Shown here: one piece after another, positions 48,660 to 56,697 of the stretch
Position numbering within the stretch: the stretch's first letter is position 1
Layout of the letters: each line of letters starts with the position of its first letter
Source of the DNA: Polynucleobacter sp. AP-Nino-20-G2
GTDB taxonomy: Bacteria > Pseudomonadota > Gammaproteobacteria > Burkholderiales > Burkholderiaceae
Reading direction: 5' to 3'
DNA: 64,000 bases
NCBI RefSeq assembly: GCF_018688235.1
Contig: NZ_CP061313.1
Coordinates: forward strand, 665,130-729,129
Program-made: the position numbers and the translations under genes
Notes under the pieces: model-generated
What the model was told of the DNA's origin: nothing
Databases searched by the model: none
What the model saw: only the letters and a program-made list of their open reading frames with translations

Positions 48660-50633
48660 ATGGAACCATTAATGCAAGAAAACCGCGTATTTAACCCACC
48701 TGCAGACTTTGTTAAGAGTGCCGCTATCTCGGGGATGGATGCTTACAACAAGCTCTGCGCTGAAGCTGAAATGGATTATGACGGTTTTTGGGGGCGCCTT
48801 GCAAAAGAGAACATCTACTGGAAGAAGCCCTTCACTAAAGTGCTAGATGAATCAAAAGCGCCTTTCTATAAATGGTTCGAAGACGGCACAACGAATGCCT
48901 CTTACAACTGCTTAGATCGTCAGGTTGAGAATGGTTTAGGCGACAAAACCGCCATCATTTTTGAGGCTGATGACGGCACAGTCACCAAGGTAACTTACAA
49001 AGAGATGCTTGAGCGCGTTTGCAAAATGGCAAATGCACTTCGTAAGATGGGCATCAAGTCTGGTGACAGCGTCATTATTTATATGGCAATGACCATCGAA
49101 GGCATTGTTGCTATGCAAGCCTGCGCTCGTATTGGTGCGATTCACTCCGTAGTGTTTGGGGGCTTCTCCGCCCAAGCGTTGCGTGATCGCATTATGGACG
49201 TCGGCGCGGTTGCAGTGATTACTGCCGATGGGCAGTTCCGTGGCGGCAAGGCATTGCCATTAAAAACAATTTGTGACGAAGCACTTTCTACTGGCGAATG
49301 TCCTAAGGTTAAGCATGTGATCGTTAGCAAGCGCACTGGCGCCGATATCGCTATGACAGCAGGGCGCGATGTTTGGATGCAAGAAATCGTTGCTAATGAA
49401 GCGACTTCTTGTGAGCCAGAGTGGGTAAGCGCAGAGCATCCACTATTTATTCTCTATACATCCGGTTCTACTGGTAAGCCAAAAGGGGTGCAGCATTCCA
49501 CTGGCGGCTATCTCTTGTGGGCAATTCTCACAATGAAGTGGACCTTTGATATCAAGCCCAATGATGTGTTCTGGTGTACTGCCGACATTGGCTGGGTAAC
49601 AGGTCACTCCTACATCACCTATGGCCCACTCGCAGTAGGCGCTACTGAGATTGTGTTTGAGGGTGTGCCAACGTATCCGAATGCTGGTCGTTTCTGGGAC
49701 ATGATCCAAAAACATAAGGCTACTATTTTCTACACAGCGCCAACCGCGATTCGTTCATTGATTAAAGCATCTAGTAACGATGCCTCAGTGCATCCAAAGA
49801 GCTATGACTTATCTTCATTGCGCCTCCTGGGTTCAGTCGGCGAGCCAATTAATCCAGAAGCTTGGATGTGGTATTACGAGAATGTTGGTGGTTCACGCTG
49901 CCCAATCGCGGATACCTTCTGGCAGACTGAGACTGGTGGACACATGATTTCTCCGTTGCCTGGTGCAACACCAATGATTCCAGGTTCTTGCACATTGCCT
50001 TTGCCGGGTATTCAAGCGGCAATCGTTGACGAAGCTGGTGTGGATGTTCCAAACGGCCAGGGCGGTATCTTGGTTGTAAAACGTCCATGGCCTTCCATGA
50101 TCCGTACCATTTGGAATGATCCAGATCGTTTTGTGAAGTCTTATTTCCCAGAAGAGTTGGGTGGCACCCTGTATCTCGCAGGTGACGGCGCAATTCGTAA
50201 TAAAGACACTGGCTACTTCACCATCACCGGTCGTATTGATGACGTGTTGAACGTTTCAGGTCACCGCATGGGCACGATGGAGATTGAGTCTTGCTTGGTT
50301 GCCAATCCATTGGTTGCTGAGGCGGCAGTAGTTGGTCGTCCAGATGATTTAACTGGTGAAGCCATTTGTGTATTCGTGGTTCTTAAGAGCGGTCGCCCAA
50401 CGGGTGAAGAGGCTAAGAAGGTCGCCACTGAGTTGCGTAACTGGGTGGGTAAGGAAATCGGCCCAATCGCTAAACCAAAGGATGTGCGTTTCGGTGATAA
50501 CTTGCCTAAAACTCGTTCTGGCAAGATCATGCGTCGCTTGCTTCGCGTGATTGCTAAGGGTGAAGAGGTTACTCAAGATACGTCAACCCTGGAAAATCCA
50601 GCCATTTTGGATCAGCTCAAAGAGTCTCTGTAA
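48660..50633 (+). CDS. acs: Acetyl-CoA synthetase (AMP-forming)
   Basis: 657 residues. The phosphate-binding loop is LYTSGSTGKPKGVQHS, with ADIGWVTGHSY and DTFWQTETGGHM, and the C-terminal regulatory lysine is in TRSGKIMRRLLR. It activates acetate to acetyl-CoA. An earlier in-phase Met at residue 5 is also possible as the start. The 167-bp gap to fumA holds the divergent promoters, with no clear operator seen. Confidence 0.96.
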   Translation: MEPLMQENRVFNPPADFVKSAAISGMDAYNKLCAEAEMDYDGFWGRLAKENIYWKKPFTKVLDESKAPFYKWFEDGTTNASYNCLDRQVENGLGDKTAIIFEADDGTVTKVTYKEMLERVCKMANALRKMGIKSGDSVIIYMAMTIEGIVAMQACARIGAIHSVVFGGFSAQALRDRIMDVGAVAVITADGQFRGGKALPLKTICDEALSTGECPKVKHVIVSKRTGADIAMTAGRDVWMQEIVANEATSCEPEWVSAEHPLFILYTSGSTGKPKGVQHSTGGYLLWAILTMKWTFDIKPNDVFWCTADIGWVTGHSYITYGPLAVGATEIVFEGVPTYPNAGRFWDMIQKHKATIFYTAPTAIRSLIKASSNDASVHPKSYDLSSLRLLGSVGEPINPEAWMWYYENVGGSRCPIADTFWQTETGGHMISPLPGATPMIPGSCTLPLPGIQAAIVDEAGVDVPNGQGGILVVKRPWPSMIRTIWNDPDRFVKSYFPEELGGTLYLAGDGAIRNKDTGYFTITGRIDDVLNVSGHRMGTMEIESCLVANPLVAEAAVVGRPDDLTGEAICVFVVLKSGRPTGEEAKKVATELRNWVGKEIGPIAKPKDVRFGDNLPKTRSGKIMRRLLRVIAKGEEVTQDTSTLENPAILDQLKESL

Positions 50634-50681
50634 GCTTTTAGAGCTCAATCCTTTCAGGAAACGTATAATCATCGTTTGTAC

Positions 50682-50772
50682 GGAAGGGTGGATGAGCGGT
50701 TTAAGTCACACGCCTGGAAAGCGTGCGTAGGTTAATAGCCTACCGCGGGTTCGAATCCCGCCTCTTCCGCCA
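50682..50772 (+). tRNA. tRNA-Ser (GGA)
   Basis: Acceptor GGAAGGG pairs with CTCTTCC, anticodon stem CACGC/GCGTG with loop CTGGAAA (anticodon GGA), a long variable arm and an encoded CCA at 50770-50772. Confidence 0.95.
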
Positions 50773-50779
50773 GTAGTCC

Positions 50780-50804
50780 AAAACCACCTTCGGGTGGTTT
50801 TTTC
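50780..50804 (+). terminator. Terminator after tRNA-Ser
   Basis: AAACCACC-TTCG-GGTGGTTT followed by T-run. Confidence 0.85.
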
Positions 50805-50896
50805 TTACCTTTTTAAGTATTTATCCGGATTACTGCAATCTAAGAAATCCGCAAGTAACTGTTTTATATGGATAAAGCGAAAAATTGAGCTATTTA

Positions 50897-50932
50897 TGTT
50901 GCATTGCCGCAAATAATTGTTGCGTTGCCACA
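50897..50932. promoter_or_regulatory. Direct repeat upstream of the phasin gene, candidate PhaR operator
   Basis: TGTTGCATTGCCGCA (50897-50911) and TGTTGCGTTGCCACA (50918-50932), two mismatches, 21 bp apart (two helical turns). Phasin genes are commonly repressed by PhaR at TGC-rich sites; the link is inference. Confidence 0.45.
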
Positions 50933-50994
50933 TAAAACTTTTTAAAATGGTGCATCGCAATAAATTTTATCAATTTAAAAAGTTAGGAAAAATC

Positions 50995-51567
50995 ATGTTT
51001 CAAGCTCAATTGAATGACCAACTCACACAAGCTCAAACTAAAGCCGTTGAAAACGCTAAGTATTTAGCTCAAGTAGCCGTTGAAAGCGCCCAAGAATTAG
51101 CTGAAATCAATCAAGCTGCTGCTAAAGATGCTTTGGCTGCTGCTCAAGAAGCTAGCGCTCAGTTGTTGGCAATTAAAGATGCGCAACAATTGTCAAAATT
51201 GGCTCAGCCAGAAGTTGCTCAAGAAGCTGCTAAGTACGCTGCTGCTTACCAAGCTAAAGTAAACAAAGTAGTGCGTAACGGTAATAAAGAAGTTGCTCAA
51301 GTAGTTGACGCTTCTATCGATGACGCACGTGCTGATTTGGTGAAGTTTGTTAAAGAAGCTACTAAGACTGCTCCTGCTGGCTCAGAGGCTTTTGTATCTG
51401 CATTTAAAACTGTATTTGAATCTTCACTCCAACAGTTTGATCAAGTGCGCGCTTCTGCAGCTGATGCATTTGCAAACTTTGAGAAGAGCGTTGACGCTGC
51501 TTTTGCAAACGTTCAAGGTCAATACGCTGTTGCTAAACCAGCAGCAAAAAGCCGCAAAGCTGCTTAA
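50995..51567 (+). CDS. phaP: Phasin family protein (PHA granule-associated)
   Basis: 190 residues from the ATG at 50995, which has AGGAAAA upstream; an in-frame ATG at 50917 lies in the regulatory repeat. Amphipathic, Ala/Gln-rich helix (NAKYLAQVAVESAQELAEIN, FVKEATKTAPAGSEAFVSAF) and a Lys/Ala-rich tail (AAKSRKAA). It coats polyhydroxyalkanoate granules. Flanked by a strong terminator. Confidence 0.9.
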   Translation: MFQAQLNDQLTQAQTKAVENAKYLAQVAVESAQELAEINQAAAKDALAAAQEASAQLLAIKDAQQLSKLAQPEVAQEAAKYAAAYQAKVNKVVRNGNKEVAQVVDASIDDARADLVKFVKEATKTAPAGSEAFVSAFKTVFESSLQQFDQVRASAADAFANFEKSVDAAFANVQGQYAVAKPAAKSRKAA

Positions 51568-51592
51568 TTCGTTTTAATTGCTTTAAGTAATA

Positions 51593-51614
51593 AACCGCCT
51601 TCGGGCGGTTTTTC
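51593..51614 (+). terminator. Terminator after the phasin gene
   Basis: AACCGCC-TTCG-GGCGGTT followed by TTTC and T5. Confidence 0.85.
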
Positions 51615-51664
51615 TTTTTGCGCTTGCCGTAAGATCTAGGTATTACGACTAAATTGGAGAAAAC

Positions 51665-51970
51665 ATGATCTTTGCAATCCTTTTGATGGATCGTCCCGGC
51701 ACAGCAGAGTTGCGTATTCAAGTTCGACCAGAGCATCGTGCCTATCTAGGCAAGCTTGCTGACAAGATGGCTTTTGCTGGCCCACTGACATCCGAGGATG
51801 GCAGCACTACGGTTGGTAGCTTATTGGTGATGGATTTCCCAAGCAAGGCGGATGTTGAGGCTTGGTTGGCAGATGAGCCATTCACTAAAGCAGGTGTTTA
51901 TGAAAAACCCCTTATTCATGCATTTAATAATGTATGGACACAAAAGGTAGGATTTCCACCAGTAGCTTAA
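51665..51970 (+). CDS. YciI-like protein
   Basis: 101 residues. FAILLMDRPGTAELRIQVRP, HRAYLGKLADKMAFAGPLT and DFPSKADVEAWLADEPFTKA are the YciI pattern (ferredoxin-like fold with His-Asp). The biochemical role of the family is mostly unknown. Located between phasin and a DUF748 gene. Confidence 0.9.
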   Translation: MIFAILLMDRPGTAELRIQVRPEHRAYLGKLADKMAFAGPLTSEDGSTTVGSLLVMDFPSKADVEAWLADEPFTKAGVYEKPLIHAFNNVWTQKVGFPPVA

Positions 51971-52013
51971 ATCGCGTTCTATATTTCCATTCAAGATTTA
52001 AATTACTACAACA

Positions 52014-54419
52014 ATGATTTCATTCAAGCGACTTGCTGTGGGAACCTGGTTGCTCCGAATTACAGGGGGCATTCTTGCACTGCTCTTTTTATTTTGGGGT
52101 GTATGCCACCTTTGGGTTCCCGGCGCCATCAAGAGTGCAGTAGAGTCGTACGGCAAAAAAATTGGCTACGAAATTACTTATCAAGATCTGAGTATTTCTC
52201 CCTTGCGATTGCGCATTGAGATTGATGGGCTTCGTGTAATCGATGGTCATCAGGAGAAATTACTTGGGCTAAAGAAAGCAGTTGTGATGCTGAAGTGGTC
52301 TCGCCTCGCAATTGGTGAGCTGGGGTTTGAGGAGGTCCTTTTTGATGAGCCCAATGTGCTGCTCGAGAAACGCGGAGCTAAAGGGAGTGCTTCCCAATGG
52401 AATTGGCAGGAATTGATTGTTGCCATTACGCGCAGTGTTCCGCCGTCAGATCCCACTGCACTAAAAAAGAATTTCAAAATTTCAATTGATGAATTCCGAG
52501 TCTCTGATGCCGGCTTGGAGGTAGTAGATCTCAATAAAAAATTACACGAACAACTAAAGTCTTTTTCTATTGAGCTATTGGATATTGCAAACTACGACAA
52601 GCGGGGTGATGTCAATGGTGTACGTGGCCAGTACGGATTGAATCTGGGTGCGCTGCACTTTAATTTGCCGGGGCTAAATCAGAAGATTGCATTTAGGCAT
52701 GTTGCCATCAAGGGCGCTTTAGATAATCCTGCGCCAGATGTTATTGGAGCTCAGCTTGATTTGGAGGTTGATGATGGGCGCGTTAACTCCCACTGGGATT
52801 TGAAGTCCGACAAATCGATCGCTGGAAGAGTTCAGGTGGAGAACTTTTCGCTTGCACCTTTTATCGGATTGCTACCTGCTAATAAAGAACTGCAAGCTCG
52901 GGGTGGGGTGATTCAATCCGCTCTAGAGATCGGGCTAAAGGGTGATGAGCTGACTGTATCTGGAGATTTGCATCTACTGGATTTAGATTTGCACGAGCAG
53001 GGGCAAAAGCAATCGCTCATGAAGTGGAAATCGGGGGATATTCAGCAATTTATCTATCAGAACTCAAAGCGTGCCGGATCCAGTTTGATTGCTAATGCAA
53101 TTTCCATTGACCAGCCTGTGCTCCAGTTTGAAATCGATGACAAAGGCTTTTCTAATTTCAGGCGCTTGTTTTCCAAAGGAGGTTCTGAGGTGGCAGGAGT
53201 TGATCGATTGCCAGCACCCTCAAAGGAGAAGACATCTTTTGCTCTAGATATTAAAGTATTGAAATTGCGCGAAGGTGAAGTGCGGTTTGCTGACTTGGCC
53301 ATGAAACCTAACTTCAAAGTTAATCTGAGAAAGTTCAATGCGAGTTTCACCAATGTGAGTGCTCTTCCTGGTCATTCAACAGCAATGACCTTGGATGGAG
53401 TCTTGGCAGACTCTGGGTCGCTGCGGGGTAGGGGGCAGATTTCATTCGATGACCCACGTCGTAATAACGATGTCACACTGAATTTTAAAAATATTCCGCT
53501 CAATGCCTTTAATCCTGCTGTGATGACCTTTGCTGGCTACCAAATCGCTAGTGGTCGAGTGAATTTGAACTTGCATTACAGCGCAAAGGATGGCGAACTC
53601 AAGGGCGGCAATCAAATCATCATCAAAAAGATCGAGCTTGGCGAGGAGGTAGCTGATTTTCAGGGTAAAAAATTACCGCTAGGTTTAGCGATTGCTTTGC
53701 TTGAGGATTCTGACGATACGATTGATGTCACCATCAACATTGCCGGCAATGTGGATGCGCCGGAGTTCAGTGCGAGCGGCTTGTTGTGGCAGGCCATTAG
53801 TAATATCTTGACCAATGTTGCCACTGCACCCTTTAGAGCTTTGGGCGCTCTCCTAGGGATGGGGGCTGATGACGGGGTAAATGCCATATTGGGCGAGGCA
53901 GTGTTCTTACCGGCGGATCAGGATCGTTTAGAGAAGTTTGGTGACTTCTTGGCTAAGAAGCCGAATGCTACGTTGGAGCTCGCGGGAACTTATGATCCAG
54001 TCGCAGATAAAGCGGCTTTAGCCCGTGCAACTGCCGATCTTGCCATTCTGAAGGCGGCTGGTATGAATATCGCCCCCAATGACCCAATCCCTAGTCCGGA
54101 TTTCTTGGACTCGAAGGTGCAGTCTGGGTTGAAGTCGGTCTACGCTCAATATGTTGGCAGAATTAAATTAGGCCAGAGATTGCTGACCCTACCGGCCGGT
54201 GCTGAACGAAATGAACAGTTGCATACAGAACTCATTGCCAGCATTCCCGTGTCAGTGGAAGATTTAACGGGCCTAGCTAACAATCGAGCAAAGCTGGCCT
54301 TAAGTTTCATGGTGAAAAGTAATCCCGCTCTGAAAGATCGGATTAGCTTGGGCGAGGTCAAGACTGTCACGGCAGGTAAGGAGGGTGTTCCCCTCGAGGT
54401 GGAGGTCAGAATCAAGTAG
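52014..54419 (+). CDS. DUF748 / AsmA-like envelope protein
   Basis: 801 residues. One N-terminal membrane anchor (about 14-35), then a long beta-rich periplasmic region (KIGYEITYQDLSISPLRLRI; AGYQIASGRVNLNLHYSAKD) typical of DUF748 proteins. The C-terminus has an OmpA-like PADQDRLEKFGDFLAKKPNA. Related AsmA-type proteins act in lipid transport or outer-membrane homeostasis; the role here is inferred from the family. Confidence 0.85.
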   Translation: MISFKRLAVGTWLLRITGGILALLFLFWGVCHLWVPGAIKSAVESYGKKIGYEITYQDLSISPLRLRIEIDGLRVIDGHQEKLLGLKKAVVMLKWSRLAIGELGFEEVLFDEPNVLLEKRGAKGSASQWNWQELIVAITRSVPPSDPTALKKNFKISIDEFRVSDAGLEVVDLNKKLHEQLKSFSIELLDIANYDKRGDVNGVRGQYGLNLGALHFNLPGLNQKIAFRHVAIKGALDNPAPDVIGAQLDLEVDDGRVNSHWDLKSDKSIAGRVQVENFSLAPFIGLLPANKELQARGGVIQSALEIGLKGDELTVSGDLHLLDLDLHEQGQKQSLMKWKSGDIQQFIYQNSKRAGSSLIANAISIDQPVLQFEIDDKGFSNFRRLFSKGGSEVAGVDRLPAPSKEKTSFALDIKVLKLREGEVRFADLAMKPNFKVNLRKFNASFTNVSALPGHSTAMTLDGVLADSGSLRGRGQISFDDPRRNNDVTLNFKNIPLNAFNPAVMTFAGYQIASGRVNLNLHYSAKDGELKGGNQIIIKKIELGEEVADFQGKKLPLGLAIALLEDSDDTIDVTINIAGNVDAPEFSASGLLWQAISNILTNVATAPFRALGALLGMGADDGVNAILGEAVFLPADQDRLEKFGDFLAKKPNATLELAGTYDPVADKAALARATADLAILKAAGMNIAPNDPIPSPDFLDSKVQSGLKSVYAQYVGRIKLGQRLLTLPAGAERNEQLHTELIASIPVSVEDLTGLANNRAKLALSFMVKSNPALKDRISLGEVKTVTAGKEGVPLEVEVRIK

Positions 54420-54428
54420 ACTTGAGGT

Positions 54429-54653
54429 ATGAATTCAACTACATTGCGCCCCTTCACTATTCTTGTATCGATTGCTGTCATTGCCTTGACTGGGTGTAGC
54501 TCGATAGAGTCGGCAGCTCAGGATGATTGCACCTCCATTGGTTGGCAAATTGGCAGTAAAGGCTACAACGACTGCTTTAAAGCACGTGTTTATGAGCGTC
54601 AGTTGGATTACTCTCTCCCGCCTGGCGACAAGCCATCCCCATCAGTGATCTAA
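54429..54653 (+). CDS. Small lipoprotein
   Basis: 74 residues. Signal with lipobox ALTGC at 19-23 and two further cysteines (DDCTSIGW, YNDCFKAR) in a short mature region. It lies 9 bp after the DUF748 gene, so it is probably co-transcribed. Function unknown. Confidence 0.75.
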   Translation: MNSTTLRPFTILVSIAVIALTGCSSIESAAQDDCTSIGWQIGSKGYNDCFKARVYERQLDYSLPPGDKPSPSVI

Positions 54654-54714
54654 TCAAGGGTTTACCCTTATTAAATTCACTTGAGCTCCGTCAAGGACTT
54701 GAGTGCAGAAATAA

Positions 54715-54738
54715 CCCAAAATCATTTGTGATTTTGGG
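54715..54738. other. Perfect 10-bp inverted repeat upstream of the formate dehydrogenase genes
   Basis: CCCAAAATCA (54715-54724), loop TTTG, TGATTTTGGG (54729-54738). No T-run follows, so it is not a standard terminator. It sits in the 201-bp gap before the fds genes and may be a regulatory hairpin or operator. An AAGGGT-TT-ACCCTT element lies at about 54656-54669. Confidence 0.5.
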
Positions 54739-54854
54739 AATTTCCTATATATAGCGACGCAATCCATTGCTCGCCATGTCGTGAGTTCTCAAGCAGGGCT
54801 TTAAGTACATCAAAACAGCATCATTATTGCGACAAGAAATTAGAGACAAACACT

Positions 54855-56657
54855 ATGAATCACCCAAAACCCTCTGGAGAAATCAAGGCTGTTGCTGTGG
54901 CAACCGCAGATGATTTAAGGGAAACCATTCGTCGCAAAAGCAAACTGAAGGGTCGTCAAGCGGATGACATTTCTGTTGCAGAGGTTCGCCAGCTCATTGG
55001 TGCCGCACCGCATCGCCGTGATCTGTTGATTGAAAATTTACACAAGCTCAATGATGAGTATCGTGCTTTGCATGACCGACATTTAGTTGCCCTCGCAAAA
55101 GAAATGAATTTGCCCATGGCTGAAGTCTATGAGGTTGCTACTTTCTACCATCACTTTGAGGTGGTGCGTGGCAACGATCCTGTTGCTGATATCACTGTAC
55201 GCGTATGCGACGGCATTGCTTGTGAATTGGCGGGTGCGCAAAATCTCTTGGCAAAGTTGCCAGCAATTTTGGGCAACCCGAATGTCAAAGTGGCGGCCGC
55301 ACCATGTGTAGGTCGTTGCGAACAGGCTCCGGTAGCTGTAGTGCACCAGTACCCAGTACTGTTTGCTACTACCGATAAAGTGTCTGCCGCAGTCAAAAAT
55401 AACATGACTACCCAGCCAATGGCCAAGGACGGCGCCAATTTTGATCCTGCAGCTTTAGCTGAACAAGGCGTATCTCCTCAGGGTGAGAATCAAGCGGTTT
55501 CGCCGGACTATGTAGGCTATGAGTCTTATCGCGCTCAAGGTGGTTACGCTTTAGCAAAAGAAATTGCTGAAGGCAAAAAAGATGATGAGAGCATCATCAA
55601 GGCTATGGAAAACTCCGGCCTTCGCGGCCTCGGTGGCGCCGGCTTCCCAGCGGGTCGCAAGTGGCGCATCGTGAAAGATCAAGCTGCTCCTAAGTTGATG
55701 GCGGTAAACATTGACGAAGGTGAGCCGGGTACATTTAAAGATCGCACCTACTTGGAGCGTGACCCACATCGTTTCTTGGAAGGCTTGTTAATTGCTGCCA
55801 ATGTAGTTGGCATCGATGCTTGTTATATTTATCTGCGTGATGAGTACCACGGTTGTCGTGAGTTACTGGAATCTGAGTTAGCCAAGCTCAAAGCAAATCC
55901 GCCATTTGCATTGCCGTTAATTGAGTTGCGTCGCGGCGCCGGTGCTTATATTTGTGGTGAAGAGTCTGCCATGATTGAAAGTATCGAAGGCAAGCGCGGT
56001 GAGCCTCGTATGCGCCCTCCATACATTGCACAGGTAGGCTTGTTCGGTCGCCCAACCCTCGAGCATAATTTTGAAACTCTATATTGGGTGCGTGATATTG
56101 TTCAGCGCGGCCCAGAGTGGTTTAGCTCCTTTGGCCGTCATGATCGCAAGGGTTTGCGTAGCTACAGCGTTAGTGGCCGAGTCAAAAATCCTGGCGTCAA
56201 ATTAGCCCCGGCTGGCATCACTATTCAAGAGTTGATTGATGAGTACTGTGGTGGCATGCAAGATGGCCATCAGTTCTATGGTTATCTGCCTGGTGGCGCA
56301 TCAGGCGGTATCTTGCCAGCAACCATGAACGACATTCCGTTGGACTTCGATACTTTGCAGCCTTATGGATGCTTTATTGGTTCTGCTGCGGTCATGGTGT
56401 TTGGTGACAAAGATAAGGCGCGTGATATGGCGCTTAATGTGATGCACTTCTTTGAGCATGAGAGTTGCGGACAATGTACGCCGTGTCGTGTCGGTACCAG
56501 CAAGGCTGCGAAGTTAATGCAGTCCAAGTCCTGGGATCAAGATACCCTAGAAGATCTAGCAACTGTGATGGTTGATGCTTCTATTTGTGGTCTAGGTCAA
56601 GCTGCACCAAATCCAATTCGTTGTATCCATAAATATTTCCCACAAGAGGTTGCTTAA
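54855..56657 (+). CDS. fdsB: NAD-dependent formate dehydrogenase, fused gamma-beta subunit (FdsG-FdsB)
   Basis: 600 residues. The N-terminal third is NuoE/FdsG-like with a [2Fe-2S] site (CDGIACELAG and CVGRCEQAP). The rest is NuoF/FdsB-like: GLRGLGGAGFPAGRKWRI for FMN/NADH binding, GAGAYICGEESAMIESIEGK, and a 4Fe-4S site CGQCTPCRVG with a distal Cys in SICGLGQ. It passes electrons from the molybdenum subunit to NAD+. In many betaproteobacteria FdsG and FdsB are separate genes. Confidence 0.93.
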   Translation: MNHPKPSGEIKAVAVATADDLRETIRRKSKLKGRQADDISVAEVRQLIGAAPHRRDLLIENLHKLNDEYRALHDRHLVALAKEMNLPMAEVYEVATFYHHFEVVRGNDPVADITVRVCDGIACELAGAQNLLAKLPAILGNPNVKVAAAPCVGRCEQAPVAVVHQYPVLFATTDKVSAAVKNNMTTQPMAKDGANFDPAALAEQGVSPQGENQAVSPDYVGYESYRAQGGYALAKEIAEGKKDDESIIKAMENSGLRGLGGAGFPAGRKWRIVKDQAAPKLMAVNIDEGEPGTFKDRTYLERDPHRFLEGLLIAANVVGIDACYIYLRDEYHGCRELLESELAKLKANPPFALPLIELRRGAGAYICGEESAMIESIEGKRGEPRMRPPYIAQVGLFGRPTLEHNFETLYWVRDIVQRGPEWFSSFGRHDRKGLRSYSVSGRVKNPGVKLAPAGITIQELIDEYCGGMQDGHQFYGYLPGGASGGILPATMNDIPLDFDTLQPYGCFIGSAAVMVFGDKDKARDMALNVMHFFEHESCGQCTPCRVGTSKAAKLMQSKSWDQDTLEDLATVMVDASICGLGQAAPNPIRCIHKYFPQEVA

Positions 56658-56697
56658 TTAGCAAGCACACGAAAGCCAAGGGAAAGACGAGACAAAT

